This document shows positions 24,027 through 31,763 of a stretch of 35,994 nucleotides of DNA, in pieces; positions within the stretch are counted from its first letter, which is position 1, and the number at the start of each line of letters is the position of its first letter. Under the pieces are notes generated by a model, which was given only the letters and a program-made list of their open reading frames with translations, was not told the origin of the DNA and did not search any database. Position numbers and translations under genes: made by a program. The DNA lies in assembly GCA_015064785.1 (NCBI GenBank), contig SVRM01000036.1, positions 1 through 35,994 on the forward strand. Reading direction: 5' to 3'. The stretch comes from Oscillospiraceae bacterium (GTDB lineage: Bacteria > Bacillota > Clostridia > Oscillospirales > CAG-272).

Positions 24027-24983
24027 ATGAATGCAACGACCATCCGCTCCCTTGCCGCCGCGATCAATCAGAATATTTCCCGCGTCATCTACGGCAAATC
24101 CGACAAGATTGATCTGATTCTGTGTGCGCTTCTCTGTTCCGGACATGTTCTGCTTGATGACATTCCGGGTACAGGCAAAACCTCGCTTGCAAAGGCTCTT
24201 GCCCGCAGTATTTCCTCAGAGGAGGATGCGTTCCGCCGCATTCAGTTTACACCGGACCTGCTTCCGTCCGACATCACAGGTATCCATTATTACAATCAGA
24301 AGGAAAACGAATTTGTATTCCGTCCGGGACCGCTGTTTGCCAATATCATCATTGCCGACGAAATCAACCGTACCACACCGCGTACCCAGTCAGCACTGTT
24401 GGAATGTATGGAGGAGCGGCAGACCACCATCGATGGCAAGACATTTGCGCTCCCCAAGCCCTTTTTCATCATCGCAACGCAGAACCCGCTGGAGTCGCAG
24501 GGCACCTTCCCGCTGCCGGAAGCACAGATTGACCGCTTCCTGATGCGTCTTTCGCTGGGCTATCCGTCAAAGGAGGAAGAAAAAGCAATTCTTGACCGCC
24601 ACATTGAGGAAACACCTTTGACCGCGCTGACACCGGTCTGCACCGCCGATGATCTTGTGGCGGCACAGACGGCGGTTCGGAAGATTCACATTTCCGATGC
24701 TGTCAAGGATTACATCGTGCGCATTGCCGATGTCACGCGGAATTCTGACAAGCTTCGCATCGGTGTTTCGCCGCGCGGTACGCTGTCGCTGGCACATGTC
24801 GCACAGGCACATGCGGCACTGGACGGACGCGATTATGTCCTGCCGGACGATGTCAAGGCCGTTGCCGTTCCCGTGCTTGCGCACCGTGTCATTTCCAGAT
24901 CGCAGAATTCCGTGCGTCTGGCGCAGTCGACCGAGACAATCATCGATTATCTGCTGTCGACCGTTTCCGCCCCCATTGAATGA
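24027..24983 (+). CDS. MoxR-family AAA+ ATPase
   Basis: A chaperone-like ATPase of 318 residues that in characterised systems helps assemble or activate von Willebrand-fold (DUF58/VWA) partners. Walker A is DIPGTGKTS (45-53), the MoxR signature QFTPDLLPSDITG follows (73-85), Walker B is IIIADEINR (107-115), and sensor/arginine-finger regions lie near ATQNPLESQGTFPLPEAQID. It opens an operon with the DUF58 gene 9 nt downstream. The promoter is consensus, with a 12-bp palindrome in the leader. Confidence 0.94.
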   Translation: MNATTIRSLAAAINQNISRVIYGKSDKIDLILCALLCSGHVLLDDIPGTGKTSLAKALARSISSEEDAFRRIQFTPDLLPSDITGIHYYNQKENEFVFRPGPLFANIIIADEINRTTPRTQSALLECMEERQTTIDGKTFALPKPFFIIATQNPLESQGTFPLPEAQIDRFLMRLSLGYPSKEEEKAILDRHIEETPLTALTPVCTADDLVAAQTAVRKIHISDAVKDYIVRIADVTRNSDKLRIGVSPRGTLSLAHVAQAHAALDGRDYVLPDDVKAVAVPVLAHRVISRSQNSVRLAQSTETIIDYLLSTVSAPIE

Positions 24984-24992
24984 GCGGCTGTT

Positions 24993-26258
24993 ATGATTTA
25001 CTTAGCCATTTTACTTGCCGCTGTGCTGGTTTATATCGTACAGATGAAGCTGTACGAAAAGAAAACGCGCGACAGGCTGTCCTATTCCGTGCGGCTCGGT
25101 GCGGAGGAAGTGTTCGAGGATGAGGACATTTTCTACTATGACGAGCTGGTCAATGATAAGCTGCTGCCTCTGCCGTTCCTCAAGGTCAACTCCGATCTGC
25201 CGCAGGGACTGTACTTTCACTTTCTTGACCCGGTTCCGGGCAGTGATACGCTGGCGGAATCGCATGAAGCACAGGTGCAGTCGATTTATGTCTTGCAGTC
25301 CCATCAGAAGATCAGCCGCCGCTGGCGCGTGACGTGCAAAAAGCGCGGTGTGTATGAGGTCGGTGATGCGGTTCTCGTGACAAATGACCTGTTCGGTATG
25401 AACTATGCATCGATATCCGCATCGTCTTTGCCTGGATTTACCAAGAGTCGGCTGACAGTTCTGCCAAAGTCCATCGATCTCAACGCGATGTTTGTCGCCG
25501 CCGACGGTCTGAGCGGCGATATCATTACCAATCACAGCCTTCTGACCGATCCGCTGATCCGTGCCGGTACCAGAGAGTACCGTGACGGCGATGCCATGCG
25601 GCAGATCAACTGGAAATCAACGGCAAGTCACGGTCGTCTGATGGTCAATATCGAAGAACATTTCCGTCGGTTTGTGTTCAATATCGTCATCAACATGCAG
25701 TCGCGTGATATCGAAAAGCACCCCGAGGTACCGAGTGCGCCGTATGAAATTGAACGGTGCATCAGCGTTGCCGCGACGCTGCTTGACCGTGCGTCGGAGG
25801 ATAATGTGCCGACCCGCGTGATCATGAACACACCGTACAAGTCGATTCAGATTGAAGATCCCAATGCTGTGTCCTGCATCGATCTCGGCGATCCCGTCGG
25901 ACGGAAGATCGCGATTTCCCGCAGCTATACCGGTCGGATGGAAACGCTGGATGCGCTGCGACTGCTGGCGGGCATTCCGATGGAGATTTCCGTGCCGGAG
26001 GAACAGCTGCTGGATCACATCCTTGCCAATCCCACGCTGTATACCGAAGCCGCCGACCATACGGGTGCAGCGAATCTGATTGTCATTTCCTCGTACTTTT
26101 CCGAGCGCATGATTCATTTTCATCGCGCAATGGAGCAGTACGGCATTCGCGTGATTTATTACATCACATCCGCAAACCGCAATGCACTTGTGCTTCCCGA
26201 TGACATTGAAATTTACTTCTCTGTCGGCTCACTCGGGGAACGCGACTATACAAGATAA
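24993..26258 (+). CDS. DUF58 (vWA-like) protein
   Basis: Usual MoxR partner. A single N-terminal membrane helix (2-19), then a beta domain (25-155) and the DUF58 core: REYRDGDAMRQINWKSTA (194-211), followed by a degenerate vWA-like segment. Length 421 residues. It starts 9 nt after moxR with only a weak ribosome site, suggesting coupling. The precise role is not known in this family; cell-envelope or stress functions have been proposed for moxR operons. Confidence 0.9.
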   Translation: MIYLAILLAAVLVYIVQMKLYEKKTRDRLSYSVRLGAEEVFEDEDIFYYDELVNDKLLPLPFLKVNSDLPQGLYFHFLDPVPGSDTLAESHEAQVQSIYVLQSHQKISRRWRVTCKKRGVYEVGDAVLVTNDLFGMNYASISASSLPGFTKSRLTVLPKSIDLNAMFVAADGLSGDIITNHSLLTDPLIRAGTREYRDGDAMRQINWKSTASHGRLMVNIEEHFRRFVFNIVINMQSRDIEKHPEVPSAPYEIERCISVAATLLDRASEDNVPTRVIMNTPYKSIQIEDPNAVSCIDLGDPVGRKIAISRSYTGRMETLDALRLLAGIPMEISVPEEQLLDHILANPTLYTEAADHTGAANLIVISSYFSERMIHFHRAMEQYGIRVIYYITSANRNALVLPDDIEIYFSVGSLGERDYTR

Positions 26259-26270
26259 GGGGGGATACAG

Positions 26271-27749
26271 ATGCATTTATTCAAAAGATCCTCCAGAACA
26301 GCTGCCGAAGCATCGTCGGTGAAGAACACGAACACCGACTATTCCACATTGTACCAGATCGGTGCTGTAGCATGTTATTTTTTGGTGGCACTGCCGTTCT
26401 GTGCCATGTTCACGCTTCCGTTCTTTGCGCAGTGGTATGTGCAGGTGTTTCTGCTGGTGCTGTTTCTGTCCTGCGGACTTGCCGGATACGGACTGCAAAT
26501 GCTCGGTGCGAGGCTGTTTCACCTGGAACGCAAGCAGAAGGTTTTTACATATGAGGACACGACGCGGCGATACCGCTTTGAACAGGCAATTGCAGTCCAT
26601 ATCGGGACGGTAGTTATCTTCCTGTTGTCCATGCGGCTCGGCTGGGCGCTGCTCTTTTCCTTTGGCAGTTACTATGACGAATTTTCGATTATTCCGTATA
26701 CGGTGGCGGTATTCTGTGCGGTTATGACGGAGCTTGGCGGCTATTTGTGGTTCATTCCGTACAATACCCTCATCTCCATGCGGCGCATCGGTACGGTGGG
26801 TGTTGCACTGCTGATCAATTTTCTGATCTCTTTTTCCCAGAATCTGCATCTTCCGCTGTTCACCGTCCTCAACCTCAGCGCACTGCTTCTGACAATTACG
26901 TTGTTTGTGCTTTTGCTCAATCAGGCCTTTATCACACGCCCCTACGGCGGAAAGATCGCGCGCGGCATCAATGACGAAGCGAAACGGTATTCCGCGCGGA
27001 TTGTCGGGCTGGCAATCGCCTGTATCAGCGGTGCAACGGTTGTTACAATGGCTTGCATTTCTGCGGTGGTTTCGCTGTGGTATGCGATTGTCAAGTTTGT
27101 TCTTGCACGCAGTGTCGCGCAGTCAACCGCTGACGACGAAGCTGTCCGTGAGATTCTCGAGCAGGACCTTGCCGGCGAGGTGCTGAAGCTGCCGCGCGGA
27201 CAGGCGGATTACTGGGTTGCGGTTTTTGCCGTTTTGATCGTCATCTGCGTTGTTGTTATTTACATTCTTGCCACACCGGGTATCAAGGAAAAGCTCCGTG
27301 AACTGTGGGCGTATCTCAAGGAAGTGTTCTTTTTCCTGTTCCAGCCGCACAGTGCCTGGAGAAAACAGCGTACCCGACAGGAATACCTCAACTTTGTCGA
27401 TACCGTCGAGCAGACCAATGCGTCAACGGGACGCCAGCGCCGTCCTGCGGACAACATCAAAACCTACACGGATTTCATACGTCAGCTGGATGCACTGTCC
27501 AGCAATGACGACAAAATCCGGTACGCCTATGCCGTTGCGGCGGCACAGCTGCGGCATCAGCGCTGCGGTGTTGGGCTGTCCGACACACCGCGTGAAATCG
27601 CACGTAAGGTCAAAGAACACGGTCTGGTCGATGACATTGACCGTCTGACTGCTGATTTTGAGCGGATTCAGTACGAAAACGGACCGCTGGAGCATTCCGG
27701 TACGGTCACGCTGGAGCGCCTGTGTATTCTGGTGCGCTCTTACCTGTAA
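26271..27749 (+). CDS. Polytopic membrane protein with DUF4129-like C-terminal domain
   Basis: A 492-residue membrane protein. About seven or eight helices are likely (around 28-50, 54-74, 105-128, 132-160, 168-190, 195-215, 250-280 and 315-340). The cytoplasmic C-terminal 110 residues (LRHQRCGVGLSDTPREIARK, then ERIQYENGPL) look like DUF4129, which in other MoxR operons is fused to or sits beside a transglutaminase domain. No transglutaminase Cys-His-Asp set is visible here. AAGGGGGG lies 6 nt before the ATG. It follows DUF58 by 12 nt. Confidence 0.7.
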   Translation: MHLFKRSSRTAAEASSVKNTNTDYSTLYQIGAVACYFLVALPFCAMFTLPFFAQWYVQVFLLVLFLSCGLAGYGLQMLGARLFHLERKQKVFTYEDTTRRYRFEQAIAVHIGTVVIFLLSMRLGWALLFSFGSYYDEFSIIPYTVAVFCAVMTELGGYLWFIPYNTLISMRRIGTVGVALLINFLISFSQNLHLPLFTVLNLSALLLTITLFVLLLNQAFITRPYGGKIARGINDEAKRYSARIVGLAIACISGATVVTMACISAVVSLWYAIVKFVLARSVAQSTADDEAVREILEQDLAGEVLKLPRGQADYWVAVFAVLIVICVVVIYILATPGIKEKLRELWAYLKEVFFFLFQPHSAWRKQRTRQEYLNFVDTVEQTNASTGRQRRPADNIKTYTDFIRQLDALSSNDDKIRYAYAVAAAQLRHQRCGVGLSDTPREIARKVKEHGLVDDIDRLTADFERIQYENGPLEHSGTVTLERLCILVRSYL

Positions 27750-27792
27750 ATTGAAAAAATAATTCTCCTCTGAAAGGAAAGGACTTCAAACC

Positions 27793-28368
27793 ATGATTTT
27801 ACCGCATCGCATTCTTGACAATGTCAAAACGCATCTCATTTATACCGTCGCTCTGCTGATTATCATCATCGTCGGTCTGCCGATGTTCCAGACGCTGTTT
27901 TTCGTTCTCTGGGACGGCAATATTTTCCTTTCCGCCCTGGTTGTTTTTCTTGCCATCGGCTTCTTTTACGCACTGCCGGAGAAAATCCGTCTGGACCGTG
28001 ACGGGGAACAGATGCGTCAGTTCCGCCGCGATGTTCCCGACGGAACCTATGACATGAAAAAGGATGCCATCGCATTTCTGAAGTCTCCCGAATTCTTCTC
28101 CGACTGCATTGCGATCCTTTGTCTGGTGGTTGCTGCCATTGCGATCATCGTTGTCATGATTATGATGCGTATCATCATGCCGCCTGTGCTGGTTGTCATT
28201 CTGGAAAATCCGGCGATTCTTTTGGTGATTCCGCCTGCCGCTGTGATTCTGTCATTGACCTACGGTCTGTTCCATCTGATTTTCACCGTACAGGTACACC
28301 GCGACTGGGATGAGACGCGCCTGCATTTGGCGAATGAGAAGAAAATGGAGTATACCGAAAAAAAGTGA
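27793..28368 (+). CDS. Membrane protein, unknown, MoxR operon
   Basis: Unrecognised 191-residue protein with four likely helices (about 15-34, 40-60, 102-125, 134-160) and a charged middle loop (62-100, KIRLDRDGEQMRQFRRD). AGGAAAGGA precedes the ATG by about 12 nt. It is 43 nt after the DUF4129-like gene and is probably part of the same transcript. No function can be assigned. Confidence 0.75.
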   Translation: MILPHRILDNVKTHLIYTVALLIIIIVGLPMFQTLFFVLWDGNIFLSALVVFLAIGFFYALPEKIRLDRDGEQMRQFRRDVPDGTYDMKKDAIAFLKSPEFFSDCIAILCLVVAAIAIIVVMIMMRIIMPPVLVVILENPAILLVIPPAAVILSLTYGLFHLIFTVQVHRDWDETRLHLANEKKMEYTEKK

Positions 28369-28394
28369 TCCATTGACGAAAGGGAGTGTGAAGT

Positions 28395-28565
28395 GTGTCA
28401 CGCGGAATGTATCTGTTTCTCGGAATCGTTCAGCTGCTTGCCGGTGTCCTGCTTGCTTATGACGGCATCTCGGAGCAGGTGATCATCCGGATTCTGACCG
28501 GTGTCTGTTTTCTCTTCGCCGGTATCTGTAATCTTCTGGCATGGAAACGGATGCCGAAATCCTGA
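28395..28565 (+). CDS. Small 56-residue membrane protein, end of the MoxR operon
   Basis: Short frame starting with GTG at 28395; AGGGAG at 28381-28386 stands 8 nt upstream, an excellent spacing. The product starts MSRGMYLFLGIVQLLAGVLL and has two likely helices (6-21 and 32-50) with a basic tail (WKRMPKS). It is 26 nt after the previous gene and ends just before a terminator. A second possible start is ATG at 28407. I do not recognise the family; two-helix proteins of this size are often subunits or modulators. Confidence 0.65.
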   Translation: MSRGMYLFLGIVQLLAGVLLAYDGISEQVIIRILTGVCFLFAGICNLLAWKRMPKS

Positions 28566-28580
28566 TACTTACAATCAAAA

Positions 28581-28615
28581 AAACCGGTCCGGGACATGGC
28601 GTCTCAGACCGGTTT
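28581..28615. terminator. Bidirectional terminator between MoxR operon and ABC operon
   Basis: AAACCGGTC (28581-28589) pairs perfectly with GACCGGTTT (28607-28615), with T-runs on both strands. It ends two convergent transcripts. Confidence 0.9.
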
Positions 28616-28619
28616 TCTG

Positions 28620-29366
28620 TTATGATTCTGTCTTCTGTTCCCGCAGAATGCCGTTTTCCATCAGATAGACGCGGTCGGCAAGTGCGGCTATGGCGGGGTC
28701 GTGTGTCACCATCACCAGCGTTTGTCCGAGTTCAGCCCGTGTGGCAAGCAGAAGATCGATCAGCTCCCCAGCTGAATCACGGTCAAGGTTGCCGGTCGGC
28801 TCATCTGCAAACAGAATATCGGGCTTGTTGATCAGTGCGCGTGCGGCGGCGACACGCTGTCTCTGACCGCCGGATAATTCTGACGGGAGATGGTGCAGGC
28901 GGTCGTCGATTTTCAAAAGGCGCGTCAGCGTGTCAAAGTAGCTCGGATACCGTGTGTCACCGCCGATTTTCTGCGGCATCAGGATGTTTTCTTTTGCAGT
29001 CAGAACCGGCAGAAGGTGGAAGGACTGAAAGATGAAGCCGATTTTCCGACATCGGAAATCAGAGAACTGATTGTCATCCATGGCGTGAATATCATAGCCG
29101 TCCAGAAACACCTGTCCCGAGGTCGGTTTATCCAGTCCGGCAAGCATATGAAGGAGCGTCGATTTCCCGGAGCCGGAGGTGCCGATGATCGAGATAAATT
29201 CCCCGCGCCGGACACGCAGAAAGGCATTGTCAACGGCTTTGATGTGGTAATCCCCCTGAAAATAGGTTTTCGTCAGCTCTCGTGTGACAAGAACATCATC
29301 CTCAGCGATTTCGTGATTGTGAAAACGGTTCAGTTTTCGCTCTGCTTTGGTCAGTTTGGTTTGCAT
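28620..29366 (-). CDS. ABC transporter ATPase, MacB/LolD-like
   Basis: Nucleotide-binding subunit (248 residues) for the FtsX-type permease next to it. Walker A is GTSGSGKST (62-70), the signature is LSGGQRQR (164-171), Walker B is ILFADEPTGN (184-193), and the switch His is in VTHDP. The closest type is the MacB/LolD/YknY group that powers export or mechanical work rather than import. I chose the ATG at 29366, 8 nt after AAAGGAG; an upstream in-frame ATG at 29384 overlaps the permease stop. The permease precedes it by 14 nt. Confidence 0.93.
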   Translation of the reverse strand: MQTKLTKAERKLNRFHNHEIAEDDVLVTRELTKTYFQGDYHIKAVDNAFLRVRRGEFISIIGTSGSGKSTLLHMLAGLDKPTSGQVFLDGYDIHAMDDNQFSDFRCRKIGFIFQSFHLLPVLTAKENILMPQKIGGDTRYPSYFDTLTRLLKIDDRLHHLPSELSGGQRQRVAAARALINKPDILFADEPTGNLDRDSAGELIDLLLATRAELGQTLVMVTHDPAIAALADRVYLMENGILREQKTES

Positions 29367-29380
29367 AGGACAGGCTCCTT

Positions 29381-31000
29381 TCATTCGGTTTCGCGCAGGG
29401 CATCGATGATCGGTCGGCGGAAGAAGCGGCGCAGGGACAGGCGGACACCGCCGAAGACCGACGGGAAGACAAAGACTGCCGTGCCGATCAGATCAAGCAG
29501 ACATTTTGCAAGGAATACGGGCAGGGTATCTTCCATCGGCGCGGTAACGGCAGTGGATTGCAGACGGCTGTCGGTGACAATGACAAAGATGACAACCGCA
29601 AAGACCGCGACGATGATCGCACGCAGCGCACTCTGCGCGTTGACGGCGTCGGAAAGCCGTTTTCGCGTGAGACCGAGCGCACGGAAAATGCCGAATTCTG
29701 CGTGACGCTCGTCGGTCATGCCGGCGGATGCGAGGACAGTTACGGTGATCGATGTAATGAAAATGAAGATTGCCTGAAACAGATTATAAAGAAACGACAC
29801 CAGTGCATCGGTGTATTGCAGTTCAAACACATCGTCGATCAGAAATCCCATATACATCAGCGGGAGCGGCATCATGATGGCAACGACGGCGACGGAAAAG
29901 ATCTGTGACTTGCGCGTGCGCAGAAGATACAGACGATTGTATGCGGCAATGTCGGGACAACGCTCAAACGCAGGCGAGGTCTTGGAAACGAACGAAACCT
30001 GGAATGTTCCCTCGCCGCGCAGCAATGCCATGACCGGGAATTTCCGATAGAGCAGACAGACAATGAGAGAGCCGACGGTGGACAATACTGTCATCCACAG
30101 CGAACACCAGCCGATGATCGGAATCGGAATGGATGCGGTCAGGGTCATCGCGGCAGGATCGGCATGAACCAGATCTCCCATCAACCGCAGATACAGCTCG
30201 ACAATGCCCCATGTAAAACCGGCGGCAAGCGGTATGGCACAGATGGAGGACAAAGCGGTATGGGTACAGTGCAGGGCAATCAGCTGACGCCGCCGCAGAC
30301 CGAGCGCTCGAAGCGTTCCGTATTCACGCATCTGCCGCTTGTAGCGCTCCGAGGACAGAATCGCCATGACTGCCGCCAAAAACATACCGAAGACGGTCAG
30401 GTTTCCGAAAAATGCCGGCTGGAAGGTATAGGAGTTGATCGTGTCGCTGATAAAGGCGGTGTTGCCGCATTTGAGGACGATCTCCCGCTTGGTCGCCAGT
30501 TCGGCACCGGTTGTGATCGGCTGACCGTTGACCACCTCTGCGTTGTAATAGCGTTTTTGCAGCTTTTCTAGGATGTAGTCGTAATTGTATTCGTACGCGG
30601 AGCGGTAGGCACGGTTATCCCACATGTCGTATTTGTCGAAAATCTCCCATGCGCGGTCACCCCAGCGCCAGACCTCATCCCATGTGACGCGGATACGGAA
30701 ATCGTCGCGGATGAGGTTGCCGTCGTCATCATATTCGAGAATCTCATAACAGGCCTGTGCCCACGGCTGATTGGCGATTTCGTTCTTTTCGCTGTAAGAG
30801 AGATTCTTCACGGTGAAATGGTAATTTTGCTCGTGATCGGGCATGACACGTGCGCGCCATGCCGCCTCTGTATACAAGAGCATCAGCATGAGTGCGGTGA
30901 TTGCGGACATCGCAACGAGCACGGATGAGAGAAACTGCAGTGGGCGGGTACGGATATCACGCAGCAGAAAATAGCGGATGGCTTTCAGCGTTTGCTTCAT
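29381..31000 (-). CDS. FtsX-type ABC transporter permease
   Basis: A 539-residue membrane subunit with two FtsX-like halves. Helix 1 is at about 23-43, a large extracytoplasmic region spans ~45-190, then a three-helix FtsX unit with the cytoplasmic motif EYGTLRALGLRRRQL, and a second unit with EFGIFRALGLTRKRL near the C-terminus. It works with the ATPase downstream, probably to extrude a peptide, lipid or antimicrobial, or to transmit a signal. AAAGGAGAG precedes the ATG. It has its own promoter. Confidence 0.9.
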   Translation of the reverse strand: MKQTLKAIRYFLLRDIRTRPLQFLSSVLVAMSAITALMLMLLYTEAAWRARVMPDHEQNYHFTVKNLSYSEKNEIANQPWAQACYEILEYDDDGNLIRDDFRIRVTWDEVWRWGDRAWEIFDKYDMWDNRAYRSAYEYNYDYILEKLQKRYYNAEVVNGQPITTGAELATKREIVLKCGNTAFISDTINSYTFQPAFFGNLTVFGMFLAAVMAILSSERYKRQMREYGTLRALGLRRRQLIALHCTHTALSSICAIPLAAGFTWGIVELYLRLMGDLVHADPAAMTLTASIPIPIIGWCSLWMTVLSTVGSLIVCLLYRKFPVMALLRGEGTFQVSFVSKTSPAFERCPDIAAYNRLYLLRTRKSQIFSVAVVAIMMPLPLMYMGFLIDDVFELQYTDALVSFLYNLFQAIFIFITSITVTVLASAGMTDERHAEFGIFRALGLTRKRLSDAVNAQSALRAIIVAVFAVVIFVIVTDSRLQSTAVTAPMEDTLPVFLAKCLLDLIGTAVFVFPSVFGGVRLSLRRFFRRPIIDALRETE

Positions 31001-31034
31001 CGGTGCATCTCTCCTTTATGTTCTTCTTACGATA

Positions 31035-31063
31035 ATTGTAACATATAGAGTGCTGTTTGTCAA
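31035..31063 (-). promoter_or_regulatory. Promoter of the ABC permease-ATPase operon
   Basis: Minus strand: TTGACA (plus 31058-31063), 17-bp spacer, TACAAT (plus 31035-31040) with extended -10 TG. Confidence 0.85.
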
Positions 31064-31142
31064 GTGTTTTTTTGTTTTCTGTAGAATCGGAAATCTGCAC
31101 AAAATTCCGTACTGCTTTCTGTGCAGAATCACGGGCGAATGC

Positions 31143-31182
31143 AAAAAAACGCGGCAGCGGAGGGGGAGGTCCGACAGTCGCG
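31143..31182 (-). terminator. Terminator after the lipoprotein gene
   Basis: An imperfect stem: outer CGCG/CGCG (31150-31153 and 31179-31182), inner CGGA/TCCG, followed on the minus strand by seven T (plus 31143-31149). Confidence 0.6.
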
Positions 31183-31196
31183 GTTTATGCTGGATT

Positions 31197-31757
31197 TCAA
31201 GGGGTTTGGGCCGTTGTATCTTCTGATTCAAAGGTTTCGCGGTAAGCGGCATACCAGGAATATGCACCGCCGGAGATGGCATCACGGACATCGTCACCGA
31301 TGCGGTCGGTATCCACAGACCAGGTGCCGTCTTCCGCACAAATCATCGGCAGAACCGCGCGGAAATTCGCCCGTGCGGCTTCCTCTGTGTTCAGCTTTTG
31401 CAGAACATAGCGATTGGTGTCCGGCTGTTCTGCGTCTGCCATGAGCGAAAAAATCAGCGCTTCGTTGAGCAGGCTCATAATATCAAAGAGATTGGTATCA
31501 AAGGTGACATCCCAGCGATGCTGATCGAGCTGGGACGAGCCCACAATCCGGTATTCCATACGGGTCAGCGTATATCGCTCAATGTCGGTCAGTGACAGGA
31601 TGTCATATCCCATGACTGCGGCGACATCTTCAGCATTGCAGGCGACACAGCCATCGAGCAGGATGGCGGCGGCAGACTCGGCTTCGTTTTGTCCGCAGGA
31701 GGACAGGGAGAGTGGCAAAAGTGTGAAAATCAGAAATGCGGTAATCAGTCGTTTCAT
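31197..31757 (-). CDS. Small lipoprotein, unknown
   Basis: A 186-residue exported lipoprotein. MKRLITAFLIFTLLPLSLSS precedes Cys21 in the lipobox (LSSC). The mature part (EDVAAVMGYDILSLTDIERY, then a helical middle) matches no family I know. GGAG lies 9 nt before the ATG, within the end of the preceding serine hydrolase gene (6 nt gap), so translation is probably coupled. It likely sits on the outer face of the membrane near the products of its operon. Confidence 0.75.
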   Translation of the reverse strand: MKRLITAFLIFTLLPLSLSSCGQNEAESAAAILLDGCVACNAEDVAAVMGYDILSLTDIERYTLTRMEYRIVGSSQLDQHRWDVTFDTNLFDIMSLLNEALIFSLMADAEQPDTNRYVLQKLNTEEAARANFRAVLPMICAEDGTWSVDTDRIGDDVRDAISGGAYSWYAAYRETFESEDTTAQTP

Positions 31758-31763
31758 GTGGTG

